Shown piece by piece: positions 14,073 to 21,563 of a stretch of 64,000 nt of DNA. The notes beneath the pieces were generated by a model. The model was given only the letters and a program-made list of their open reading frames with translations. It was not told the origin of the DNA and did no database searches. The position numbers and the translations under genes are program-made. This DNA is from Cellulomonas sp. URHD0024 (GTDB taxonomy: Bacteria > Actinomycetota > Actinomycetes > Actinomycetales > Cellulomonadaceae): positions 124,001-188,000 of the forward strand of contig NZ_AUEW01000001.1 in NCBI RefSeq assembly GCF_000426185.1, read 5' to 3'. Numbering within the stretch: position 1 is the first letter of the stretch; each line of letters opens with the position of its first letter.

Positions 14073-14399
14073 TCAGGCGGAGAGGATCTTGTTCTTCTGC
14101 ACCTCGAACTCGATGTCGCTCAGGACGCCCGCGTCGCGCAGGGCGCCGAGCTGGGAGAGCTGCGCGAGCTTCGCGTCCATGTCCGCCGGCGCTGCCGCTG
14201 CCGGGGCAGCGTAGACGGGCGGCGGCGGGGGCGGGGGCGCGTACTGCGGCTCCGCGTACTGCGGCGGCGGCGGTGCGGCCTGCTGCTGGGCCTGGTCGTT
14301 CCAGCGGCCCGCCTGACGGCGCGACACACGGTTGGACACGGCAGTTGCGGTGCCGGCGACGACGGCTGTGCGGGCGACCCCGCGGATCAGTCCTGGCAT
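14073..14399 (-). CDS. SHOCT-domain small protein
   Basis: A 108-residue protein. The N-terminus MPGLIRGVARTAVVAGTATAVSNRVSRRQ is a short amphipathic or membrane-associating helix, the middle (about 35-70) is Pro/Gln/Tyr/Ala-rich, and the C-terminal ~35 residues form a SHOCT domain: LAQLSQLGALRDAGVLSDIEFEVQKNKIL. SHOCT tails are short helical pairs found at the ends of many bacterial proteins and are thought to mediate oligomer or membrane contacts. The ATG at 14399 has GAAAGG upstream; the longer frame is rejected. It lies 31 bases after the DUF6325 gene, so both are likely one transcript. Confidence 0.85.
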   Translation of the reverse strand: MPGLIRGVARTAVVAGTATAVSNRVSRRQAGRWNDQAQQQAAPPPPQYAEPQYAPPPPPPPVYAAPAAAAPADMDAKLAQLSQLGALRDAGVLSDIEFEVQKNKILSA

Positions 14400-14430
14400 G
14401 TTCTGGCCTTTCTCGGGTTGTCGGGGTCGG

Positions 14431-14886
14431 TCACTCGGCGTCGAGCGCGTCCAAGGACGCGAGGATCGCCTGGACGGGGATGCGGCCGCTGGCGACCAGC
14501 TGCCCACCGGTGCGGCGCAGAGCGGCGGCGAACGGCGCGGCCCAGACGTTCTCGTAGACGAGCACGCCTGCCGCGCTGCCCGGGTCGAGCGCGACCCCGG
14601 CCTCGGTGATGTCGTCCTCACCGATCAGCCCGGACTGGATGCCCGAGAAGATCGTCAGGTCGAAGCCACCGCCGTCGAGCTGGTCCAGCGTCAGAGCGCC
14701 GACGTTGCCGGCGTCGTCCTTGGAGATGAACACGAGGTCGAGGATCCGGATCAGGCCCTTGTCGACCAGGTCCAGGAGCAACGGGAACGCTTCGCCGTTG
14801 AACTTGCTTCCGGGGAACTCCACGACCAGGTAGTCGATCGGACCTGTCTCGTCGAGGCTTGCCGTGCGGGCGAATTCGTCCGTCAT
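14431..14886 (-). CDS. DUF6325-family protein
   Basis: A 151-residue soluble acidic protein of the type built as a ferredoxin-like alpha/beta fold: it opens with GPIDYLVVEFPG, then a helix FPLLLDLVDKGLIRILDLVFISKD, and ends with a second half ENVWAAPFAAALRRTGGQLVASGRIP. The same VVEFPG...LxDLVFIxKD pattern occurs in DUF6325/DUF1269-like proteins that pair with SHOCT genes in actinobacteria. No catalytic residues are evident. ATG at 14886 with AAAGGA upstream. Function unknown; a role in stress or envelope response is only inferred from the neighbouring LuxR-type regulator. Confidence 0.8.
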   Translation of the reverse strand: MTDEFARTASLDETGPIDYLVVEFPGSKFNGEAFPLLLDLVDKGLIRILDLVFISKDDAGNVGALTLDQLDGGGFDLTIFSGIQSGLIGEDDITEAGVALDPGSAAGVLVYENVWAAPFAAALRRTGGQLVASGRIPVQAILASLDALDAE

Positions 14887-15485
14887 GGGGCCAGTCCTTT
14901 CCTCACGCTCTCGTACCGGGCGTGCTGTTCGCCCGGGGCGACCCACCTTGTGCCCCGGGCTTGTCCGCCGGCCTCACCCCTGTGGGATGAGGTGCACCGT
15001 GCAAGCCCGCCTCACCCGCCCTGGGTGAGGAGGTGCGTCCTTGCGACCTTAGGGCGATTTAGGGGTGTTCGCCCAGGGTGACGCCACATTTCACAGGGCG
15101 ATGTTCGCGGCCGGTCGCACAGGGCGGCAGCGGTCCGCGGCTACGCCGGACGCCTCCCGCTTCGTCGGCTGAAGTCCTGCGTCCGTACCCGGGCGCGGAA
15201 CGCGTGGTAGGTGCAGCCCGGGTAGCGCGCACCAGCGGGAAGAACACCAGGGTGATCACCGTCATCACCTTGAGCGCGTCGTCGCGTTCGCCACCGTGAG
15301 GTGGTGAGTCGAGCTCGACGGGTGCCGAGCACGACCGGGGGCCGACCGACCACGGGCCGGAGCACTGAGGCGTCGGAGCCCTTGTTCCGGTCCCCGCCAG
15401 GGGCTTGACTGATCGCGGGCAGGTCTCGCCGGGGGGGAACCGACAGTGCATGCCCCTGGTGGGGCGTGCGAAGGGACGAGCAGCG
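14887..15485. other. 600-base intergenic region
   Basis: Divergent gap between the DUF6325 gene (minus) and the LuxR-type gene (plus). Apart from the two palindromes near its left end I see no convincing gene: short frames such as 15078-15299 lack conserved features and a ribosome binding site. A TTGACT at about 15402-15407 could be a -35 but no good -10 follows at 17 bases. The length is unusual for this compact window and suggests complex control. Confidence 0.5.
14972..15030. promoter_or_regulatory. Two operator-like palindromes in the DUF6325/LuxR gap
   Basis: At 15010-15030 there is a perfect inverted repeat CCTCACCC-N5-GGGTGAGG. At 14972-14992 a second, imperfect copy has the outer CCTCA...TGAGG and inner CCC...GGG conserved. 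Their centres are 38 bases apart, about 3.6 helical turns. A further GGGTGA half-site lies at about 15076-15081. Such pairs are typical transcription factor sites; the natural candidates are the LuxR-type regulator downstream or a general stress regulator of the DUF6325-SHOCT transcript. Attribution is inference. Confidence 0.55.
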
Positions 15486-17960
15486 ATGAGCAGCGTTCTC
15501 CAGGACGGCACAGCCAACCCTGCTCGGCAGACGGGCGCCCGCTCGGCGATCCCGCTGCCGGCGGCGCACATCCTGCACCGACCGCGGCTGGACGACGCGC
15601 TCGCGGTCGACGTCCCCCTCACGCTGGTCGTCGGACCGGCAGGCTCGGGCAAGACCGTCGCGGTGTCCGTCTGGGCGGCGCAGGTGCCCGGGCCGGTCGC
15701 CTGGGTAACCCTCGACCGGCCGGACCTGACCGGGACCGCGCCCTGGGTCGCCGTGGCTGCGGCGCTGCGGGAGTGCGGGGTGCGGGTGCCGTCGCTCGTG
15801 TCGCTGGGCGACCCGGTCGAGGGGCCCCGAGCCTTTCCGACGATGCTCGGTGCCCACGTCGCTGCGCACGCCGAGGCGGTCGTCGTGGTGCTCGACTGCG
15901 ACGGTCCCGTTCCGGCCGAGCTCGCAGACGGGCTCGAGCGGCTCCTCCGGCAGGCCCGCGGACTGCTCCGCCTCGTGATCCTGAGCCACACCGACCCGCC
16001 GATGCCCTTGCTGCGCCATCGGTTGGACGGGACGGTGAGCGAGATCCGCGCAGCCGACCTCGCCTTCCGCGCGGACGAGGTCGCCGCCCTGCTCGACGGT
16101 GCCGGGCTGGACGTGTCGCGAGCATCGGCCCGGGCGTTGTACCTGCGGACGCACGGCTGGGCAGCGGGGTTGCGGTTCGCCGTTCTCGCCGCCAGGGGTC
16201 GCAGCGATGCCGAGGCGGCGATCCGCGACGTCACGGGCAGCGGTGGACCGGTGGCCGAGTACGTGCGGGCCGGGGTGCTCGGCGCGGCATCTGCCGGCGA
16301 CAGCCGCCTGCTCCTGGACTGCAGCGTGGTCGACGTCCTGCGGCCGGGCCTGGTGGAAGTGCTGGGCGGCCGGCTCGCCGGCCAGCGACTCGAGCAGCTG
16401 GGCTGGGCGTCCATGGAGGAGCAGCCGGGGTCGTTCGGCGTACCACCGCTCCTCCGGGAGGCGCTGTACGCCCAGCTCGTCCTCGAGGATCTCGACCGCT
16501 CTGTGGAGCTGCATCGCCGTGCGGCGCACTGGCTGGCGACGGCAGGCCGACCGGCTGAGGCCACCGCGCACGCGGCGCGAGGTGGGGACTGGCAGAGCGC
16601 CGCACGGTACGGCATCGAGGCCGGCGTGGTCGCCGAGGTGCTGCTCGGTTCACCGCCGGCCGACCTGATGACCGTGCTCGCCGCGATGCCCGTCGGCGCA
16701 CAGGGCGCGGGCCCGGCGATCGTGCGGGCCGTCGCAGCGGTGAGCGCCGGAGACCTTCGGGAGGCGGCGTCGCAGGTCGCCAGTGCTCGCACGGACGGCG
16801 GGAACGACGCGGCCGTCGACGTGCTCGAGCTGGTCATCGCGTCCGGGACCGGCGACGCCGTCGCCGTCCTTGCGGCTGCCGACCGGGTCGTAGCGACCGC
16901 CGTCCGCAGGTCCGATCTGGCGGCGGCGGTCGACGCGCGGCGCGCTGACGCGCTGCTGCTTCTGGGCCGGCTCCAGGACGCCGGGACGTCCTACCGCGCG
17001 AGCGGAGGGCGGTTCGGTCGGCTCGCGCTCGTCGAGGCGCTCGAGGGCCGGCTGCGGACGGCCCGGTCGCTCGCGGAGAGGGCGCTGGCCGGCCTTGGGC
17101 CGGCCGATCCCGCCGCGCTGATCGCGTTGGCCTGGGTGGATGCCGAGAGCGACGAGCTCGACGACGCCGCCGCGCACCTGCGGCTGGCGGGCGCCGTGTC
17201 CGTGACCGTGGCCGACCCTGTACCTGGCACCTTGCGCGTTCTCCTGGGCGCCCGGCTGCTGCGGGTCGTCGGCGATCTGGAGGGGGCTCGCGAGGTGCTG
17301 GCCGGGCTGCCCGACGTACCGGCCTGGCTCGCGGACCTGCGGCTGCTCGAGGACGCGGCGCTCGATCTGGCGGCGAGCAGACCGTCGACGGCCCTGCACC
17401 GGCACGTGGCGCTCGCCGACCCGACGAGCGCCGGGGCGCAGCGTCTGCTCTGGCAGGTGAGGCTCGCCGAGTGGGGTGGCGGTTCGACGACCGCGCTGCC
17501 GGACGCGGACGCCTCCCTGACCGCTCAGGTCGAGGGCTGGCTGCTCGAGGCATCGCGGCGCCTGAGCCTGGGGGAGCCCGCGGCGGCCCGCCGGGCCGTG
17601 CAGCGCGCACTGGGCCTGGCGGCGCCGGAGAAGCTGCGACGCCCGTTCCGTGAGGCTCCCGCCGACGTCAAGCGGCTCCTGCAGGTGGACCCGGCGATCC
17701 GCGTGCCGTCCCGGCGACCCTCCGCGAGGCCCGATGCCCGGACCGCGGAACACGACCCTGTCGAGCAGCTGACCGAGAAGGAACGTGAGGTGCTCGGGCA
17801 CCTGGCCGCGATGCTCTCCACCGACGAGATCGCTGCCGCGATGTTCGTCTCCGTCAACACGGTGCGCACCCACGTGCGCAACATCTTGCGCAAGCTGGGC
17901 GTCTCGCGTCGCAACGAGGCCGTACGCCGTGCGCGCGCCATGCACCTGATCCCGTCCTGA
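15486..17960 (+). CDS. LuxR-family ATP-binding (LAL/MalT-like) transcriptional regulator
   Basis: An 824-residue regulator. A Walker A motif GPAGSGKTVAVSVW is at about 48-61 and a Walker B-like VVVVLDCDG follows at about 133-141, as in the STAND/MalT-type ATPases. A long helical middle, rich in Ala and Leu with tetratricopeptide-like pairs, spans about 330-730. The C-terminus is a LuxR/GerE helix-turn-helix: LTEKEREVLGHLA...STDEIAAAMFVSVNTVRTHVRNILRKLGVSRRNEAVRRAR. The ATG at 15486 has AAGGGACGAG upstream; an upstream in-frame start at 15405 is less likely. It stands alone and converges on the small gene at 17985. The inducing ligand is unknown. Confidence 0.9.
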   Translation: MSSVLQDGTANPARQTGARSAIPLPAAHILHRPRLDDALAVDVPLTLVVGPAGSGKTVAVSVWAAQVPGPVAWVTLDRPDLTGTAPWVAVAAALRECGVRVPSLVSLGDPVEGPRAFPTMLGAHVAAHAEAVVVVLDCDGPVPAELADGLERLLRQARGLLRLVILSHTDPPMPLLRHRLDGTVSEIRAADLAFRADEVAALLDGAGLDVSRASARALYLRTHGWAAGLRFAVLAARGRSDAEAAIRDVTGSGGPVAEYVRAGVLGAASAGDSRLLLDCSVVDVLRPGLVEVLGGRLAGQRLEQLGWASMEEQPGSFGVPPLLREALYAQLVLEDLDRSVELHRRAAHWLATAGRPAEATAHAARGGDWQSAARYGIEAGVVAEVLLGSPPADLMTVLAAMPVGAQGAGPAIVRAVAAVSAGDLREAASQVASARTDGGNDAAVDVLELVIASGTGDAVAVLAAADRVVATAVRRSDLAAAVDARRADALLLLGRLQDAGTSYRASGGRFGRLALVEALEGRLRTARSLAERALAGLGPADPAALIALAWVDAESDELDDAAAHLRLAGAVSVTVADPVPGTLRVLLGARLLRVVGDLEGAREVLAGLPDVPAWLADLRLLEDAALDLAASRPSTALHRHVALADPTSAGAQRLLWQVRLAEWGGGSTTALPDADASLTAQVEGWLLEASRRLSLGEPAAARRAVQRALGLAAPEKLRRPFREAPADVKRLLQVDPAIRVPSRRPSARPDARTAEHDPVEQLTEKEREVLGHLAAMLSTDEIAAAMFVSVNTVRTHVRNILRKLGVSRRNEAVRRARAMHLIPS

Positions 17961-17984
17961 GCGGGGTCTGCGCCGGTCAGGCGC

Positions 17985-18197
17985 TCACGAACGCGCGTCA
18001 GGCGAGGCGTCTCGCTCGACCAGAAACGCCCGACCGTCGAATCCGACCACGCGGACGAACTCGTGCCGCAGCTGCGCATCGCGCGCGCGCTCGGCGGCCG
18101 TGAGGGCGCGTCGTCGGCCCCGGATGTTCCCGACCTCCGCGGGGCCGAGGTAGGTCAGGAGCCACTCGGTGGCAGTGCGGCGGTGCTTCTCGGTCAC
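17985..18197 (-). CDS. Small hypothetical protein divergent from MarR
   Basis: A 70-residue basic soluble protein with no recognised domain; charged helix-forming runs (TAAERARDAQLRHEFVRVV) alternate with a short hydrophobic strand (GRAFLVERD). The GTG at 18197 is preceded by AGGAGG at four bases, a near-perfect ribosome binding site, which supports it as a real gene. It is divergent from the MarR gene and shares its operator, so it may be a MarR target. Confidence 0.6.
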   Translation of the reverse strand: MTEKHRRTATEWLLTYLGPAEVGNIRGRRRALTAAERARDAQLRHEFVRVVGFDGRAFLVERDASPDARS

Positions 18198-18211
18198 AGG
18201 ACCTCCTATGC

Positions 18212-18223
18212 TTAGTGCACTAA
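18212..18223. promoter_or_regulatory. MarR operator TTAGTGCACTAA
   Basis: A perfect 12-base palindrome in the 45-base gap between two divergent genes, followed directly by AT-rich TCATATC which may be the -10 of the MarR gene. TTAG-N4-CTAA is a classic MarR-family half-site arrangement. It stands out as the most AT-rich stretch for hundreds of bases. Confidence 0.8.
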
Positions 18224-18242
18224 TCATATCTGAGGAGTGCCC

Positions 18243-18689
18243 GTGACGGACGACGCACCGGACCCGCTCGCCGTGGAGGCCCAGGTCTGCCTGACCATCT
18301 CCGCCGCCGCGCGAAGCCTCGTCGGCTTCTACCGGCCGTTGCTCGAGCCGCTCGGGCTGACCCACCCGCAGTACCTCGCGATGCTGGCGCTGTGGCAGTA
18401 CGGCCCCATCTCGCTCACCCAGCTGAGCGGCCACCTGCACCTCGAACCCGCCACCACCTCGCCGCTGGTACGCCGCCTCGAGGCCATGGGCCTGTTGCGT
18501 CGCGAGCGGGACGACGCCGACGAGCGGGCACTGCTCCTCGTGCTCACAGAGGCCGGCCGCGACCTGCGCAGCCTCGCCGTGCCGATCCCGGCGACGATGG
18601 TCGAGCGCCTCGCCCTGGATCCCGCGCAGATCGAGCAGGTCCGGAGCGCTGCCGAGCTGCTCGTGGCCGCCTGCGCCGCAGCCTCCTGA
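18243..18689 (+). CDS. MarR-family transcriptional regulator
   Basis: A 148-residue winged-helix regulator. Typical MarR features: an N-terminal dimer helix, LTHPQYLAMLALWQYGPISLTQLSGHLHLEPATTSPLVRRLEAMGLLRRERD (helix-turn-helix to wing, residues ~39-90) and the wing DDADERALLLVLTEAG. Position and length resemble OhrR-like members, although a reactive N-terminal cysteine context is present only as QVCLTISAAARS (Cys 15), which matches the OhrR-type redox cysteine location. The GTG at 18243 is five bases after GAGGAG. Probably autoregulated through the adjacent palindrome. Confidence 0.88.
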   Translation: MTDDAPDPLAVEAQVCLTISAAARSLVGFYRPLLEPLGLTHPQYLAMLALWQYGPISLTQLSGHLHLEPATTSPLVRRLEAMGLLRRERDDADERALLLVLTEAGRDLRSLAVPIPATMVERLALDPAQIEQVRSAAELLVAACAAAS

Positions 18690-18694
18690 ACGAG

Positions 18695-18720
18695 GCGACG
18701 CCCTGACCTGACAGGGTCGC
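18695..18720 (+). terminator. Hairpin after the MarR gene
   Basis: CCCTG at 18701-18705 pairs with CAGGG at 18712-18716, extended by GCGA/TCGC across a two-base bulge. It starts six bases after the MarR stop and separates it from the promoter of the riboswitch-controlled operon. Confidence 0.5.
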
Positions 18721-18751
18721 GTCCGCGGAGCGAGACGGCACCCCGCGGACC

Positions 18752-18779
18752 TTGCGCCCGCCGACCGCGCTGCTACCTT
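18752..18779 (+). promoter_or_regulatory. Promoter of the riboswitch operon
   Basis: TTGCGC at 18752-18757 and TACCTT at 18774-18779, 16 bases apart, form a reasonable sigma-70-type promoter. The predicted start near 18786 coincides with the first base of the riboswitch P1 stem, which supports both calls. Confidence 0.6.
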
Positions 18780-18786
18780 CCCGGCC

Positions 18787-18907
18787 AAGGTCACGAGACC
18801 GGCGCGAGGGCCCTGGCTCGCCGGTCGGCAACCCCTCCGCACGGTGGGTGCCTCCAGGTGCAGACCTGGCCGGGCGGACCGCGTCCGGCAAGCGCGATGC
18901 GGGGCCC
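18787..18907 (+). ncRNA. SAM-IV-type S-adenosylmethionine riboswitch
   Basis: The 5' end reads AAGGTCACGAG and closes with GCAGACCTGG (GGTC/GACC P1 stem). Inside are the conserved GGTCGGCAACC segment following a GC-rich stem, CACGGTGGGTGC, and after P1 a small GGAC/GTCC hairpin followed by GGCAAGCGCGATGCGGG, the pseudoknot-forming 3' part that marks the SAM-IV (and SAM-I/IV) classes of actinobacteria. The monooxygenase gene starts 26 bases past it. High SAM (sulfur sufficiency) should switch the operon off, probably by hiding the ribosome binding site or terminating transcription. Confidence 0.85.
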
Positions 18908-18932
18908 CGAGCGCCCCGGAGAGGTCGTCTCC

Positions 18933-20144
18933 ATGTCCGACACCGCCCGTCTCCACCTTGCGATCGCCCTCGACGGCGCGGGTTGGCATCCCGCCGCGTG
19001 GCGCGAGCCGCACGCACGGCCCTCCGAGCTGTTCACGGCCGGCTACTGGGCGGACCTGGTCCGCACCGCGCAGGACGCGCTGGCCGACCTGGTCACCATC
19101 GAGGACACGTTCGCGCTCCAGTCGAGCCGGTTCGAGGGTCCCGACGAGCGCACGGACCAGGTGCGTGGTCGACTCGACGCCGAGCTCGTGGCGGCGCGGC
19201 TGGCGCCGGTCACCCGGGGCATCGGGCTGGTGCCGGTGGTGACGGTCACCCACACGGAGCCGTTCCACGTCTCCAAGGCTCTCGCGACTCTCGACCACAC
19301 CAGTCGAGGACGGGCCGGCTGGCAGGTGCGCGTCTCTGCAGGGGCCTCGCAGGCCGAGCTGTTCGGCCGGCGCGAGTTCCCGAGCTTCGCACCGCCCATC
19401 GACCTCGACGACCCCGCCATCGCACCGCACGTCCGCGAGACGTTCGAGGAGGCCGCCGACGCGGTCGAGGTGGTGCGGCGGCTCTGGGACAGCTGGGAGG
19501 ACGACGCGGAGATCCGCGACGTGGCGACGAGCAGGTTCATCGACCGCGACAAGGTCCACCACGTCGACTTCGAGGGCGCGCAGTTCTCGGTCCGTGGTCC
19601 CTCGATCACGCCTCGGCCGCCCCAGGGACAGCCGGTGGTCACCGTCCTGGCACACTCCACGATCCCGTACGAGCTCGCGGCGCAGGCGGCCGACGTCGTG
19701 TTCGTCACGCCGCACGACGACGAGGGTGCACGGCAGACCCTGGCCGAGGTGCGCGACGCGGAGGTCCGCGTCGGGCGCTCGGGCCTGCCCCTGCAGGTGT
19801 GGGCCGACCTGGTAGTGGTGCTGGACACGCCCGAGGAGTCGGGAGCGGACCGCAAGGCTCGGCTGGACGCGGCGACGGGGGAGCCGTGGTTCACGGACGC
19901 GGTCGTCGTCGCGGGCAGCGCGTCGGTCGTCGCCGACCAGATCGCCGCCTGGCATCAGCTCGGCTACGCCGGGGTGCGACTTCGGCCGGCCACCCTGCCG
20001 GACGACCTGACGCTCGTCGCCAGGGACCTCGCGCCTGAGCTGCGCCGGCGCGGACTGACGCGTCCCGCCTACGACGCCGACTCGCTGCGGGGCCTGCTCG
20101 GCCTGCCGACCGACGTGCCCAACCGCTACGCGACCGCCCGCTGA
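18933..20144 (+). CDS. LLM-class flavin-dependent monooxygenase
   Basis: A 403-residue member of the bacterial luciferase-like family, which uses reduced FMN and oxygen. It has the expected (beta/alpha)8 pattern, with LVTIEDTFALQ near the N-terminus, GIGLVPVVTVTHTEPFHVSKALATLDHTSRGRAGW (about 101-135), and a C-terminal domain ending in a typical LGLP tail. Compared with the next gene it is more diverged. The ATG at 18933 follows GGAGAGG. Directly behind a SAM riboswitch and 16 bases before a second monooxygenase, it is most simply read as a desulfonation or thioether/sulfone oxidation enzyme used in sulfur starvation; the substrate cannot be told from sequence. Confidence 0.88.
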   Translation: MSDTARLHLAIALDGAGWHPAAWREPHARPSELFTAGYWADLVRTAQDALADLVTIEDTFALQSSRFEGPDERTDQVRGRLDAELVAARLAPVTRGIGLVPVVTVTHTEPFHVSKALATLDHTSRGRAGWQVRVSAGASQAELFGRREFPSFAPPIDLDDPAIAPHVRETFEEAADAVEVVRRLWDSWEDDAEIRDVATSRFIDRDKVHHVDFEGAQFSVRGPSITPRPPQGQPVVTVLAHSTIPYELAAQAADVVFVTPHDDEGARQTLAEVRDAEVRVGRSGLPLQVWADLVVVLDTPEESGADRKARLDAATGEPWFTDAVVVAGSASVVADQIAAWHQLGYAGVRLRPATLPDDLTLVARDLAPELRRRGLTRPAYDADSLRGLLGLPTDVPNRYATAR

Positions 20145-20160
20145 GACGAGGACCACGACC

Positions 20161-21522
20161 ATGACGACACGCAAGCAGATCATCCTCGGCGCCTACCTGG
20201 GCGGCGTGAACCACCAGACACTCTGGGGACTGCCCGAGTCCGGGAGCCAGATCGACTTCTCGAGCTTCGAGCACACGGCGAGGACCGCCGAGCGCGGAAA
20301 GTTCGACTTCTTCTTCCTCGCCGAGGGCCTCGCGCTGCGCGAGCGGGGCGGGAAGATCTTCGACCAGGACATCATCGGCCGCCCCGACACGTTCACGGTG
20401 CTGGCGTCGCTGGCCGCGGTGACCGAGCACCTCGGGCTCGCGGGCACCATCAACGCGACGTTCAACGAGCCGTACGAGCTCGCTCGCCAGCTGGCGTCGC
20501 TGGACCACCTCTCGGGTGGCCGGGCGGCGTGGAACATCGTGACGTCGTTCGACGCGTTCACCGGGCAGAACTTCCGCCGCGGCGGCTTCCTGGACCGGTC
20601 GCAGCGGTACGAGCGTGCCGCTGAGTCGTTGGCCCTGGTCCGTGAGCTGTGGGACTCGTGGGCCGACGACGAGGTCGTGGCCGACAAGGCGAGCGGGCAG
20701 TTCGTGCGCTCCGGCGACGTCGGCGCGTTCTGGCACTCCGGGCCGCAGTTCGACGTCCGCGGCCGGTTCACCGTCCCGCGCTCGCCGCAGGGCCAACCGG
20801 TGATCCTGCAGGCCGGGGTCTCGCCCCAGGGCCGTGACTTCGCGGCGGCGAGCTCCGATGCGATCTTCTCGCCGTTCACCCACCTGCCCGAGGCGAAGCA
20901 GTACTACGCGGACATCAAGCGGCGGGCCGTCGCGTTCGGGCGGGCACCGCAGGACGTCAAGCTCCTGCCCAGCGGCTCGTTCGTGCTCGGGGACACCGAG
21001 TCCGAGGCGCAGGAGAAGGCGATCTGGGTGCGCGAGCAGCAGGTCACGCCGCAGACCGCGCGGGTGCTGCTCGAGCTGGTCTGGAACCGCGACCTGTCCG
21101 ACCTCGACCCGGACGGCCCGCTGCCCTCGATCGAGCCGGACGTCGCCGCGCCGGCGTTCATCCAGGGCCGCGCCCGGCTCGAGTCCGACCTGCAGGTCTG
21201 GGCCGACCGGTTGCGTGCGGTGGCAGCCGAGAAGAAGCTGTCCGCCCGAGAGGTCGTGATCGACCAGTTCACGCGGGCCGAGTTCGTCGGGACGGCGCAG
21301 CAGGTGGCCGACCAGATCGACGAGTTCGTGCAGGACGACGGGTCGGACGGGTTCATCGTCGGGTCGCACCTCGTGCCCACCGGCCTCGACGAGTTCGTCG
21401 ACAAGGTCGTGCCGTTGCTGCAGGAGCGTGGCTCGCTGCGCGCCGACTACACAGGCACCACGCTGCGCGACAACCTCGGCCTCCCGGTGCCGGCGCGCGT
21501 GCGTGAGCCCGCACGCGTCTGA
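20161..21522 (+). CDS. NtaA/SnaA/DszA-type FMN-dependent monooxygenase
   Basis: A 453-residue protein of the nitrilotriacetate/dibenzothiophene-sulfone monooxygenase group of the luciferase family. It starts MTTRKQIILGAYLGGVNH, has KFDFFFLAEGLALRE, then ATINATFNEPYELARQLASLDHLSGGRAAWNIVTS, all strong family hallmarks, and RYERAAESLALVRELWDSW. Relatives open nitrilotriacetate, EDTA, dimethyl sulfide or dibenzothiophene sulfone. Sitting second in a SAM-riboswitch operon it most likely oxidises an organosulfur compound. It needs an FMN reductase, not seen nearby. Confidence 0.93.
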   Translation: MTTRKQIILGAYLGGVNHQTLWGLPESGSQIDFSSFEHTARTAERGKFDFFFLAEGLALRERGGKIFDQDIIGRPDTFTVLASLAAVTEHLGLAGTINATFNEPYELARQLASLDHLSGGRAAWNIVTSFDAFTGQNFRRGGFLDRSQRYERAAESLALVRELWDSWADDEVVADKASGQFVRSGDVGAFWHSGPQFDVRGRFTVPRSPQGQPVILQAGVSPQGRDFAAASSDAIFSPFTHLPEAKQYYADIKRRAVAFGRAPQDVKLLPSGSFVLGDTESEAQEKAIWVREQQVTPQTARVLLELVWNRDLSDLDPDGPLPSIEPDVAAPAFIQGRARLESDLQVWADRLRAVAAEKKLSAREVVIDQFTRAEFVGTAQQVADQIDEFVQDDGSDGFIVGSHLVPTGLDEFVDKVVPLLQERGSLRADYTGTTLRDNLGLPVPARVREPARV

Positions 21523-21527
21523 GTGGA

Positions 21528-21563
21528 CGTCCGGCATGCGGCACTATGGCCGCATGCCGGACG
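21528..21563 (+). repeat. 15-bp perfect hairpin over the next start codon
   Basis: cgtccggcatgcggc at 21528-21542 and its exact reverse complement at 21549-21563 flank a six-base loop ACTATG. It starts five bases after the monooxygenase stop and spans both candidate starts (21536 and 21554) of the hydrolase. It could be an intrinsic terminator for the riboswitch operon, a translation block on the hydrolase, or both. Confidence 0.8.

Noticed and set aside
15078..15299. A 73-codon frame in the 600-base gap before the LuxR-type gene
   Set aside because: No ribosome binding site, no conserved features, Arg/Ser-rich composition as in chance frames.
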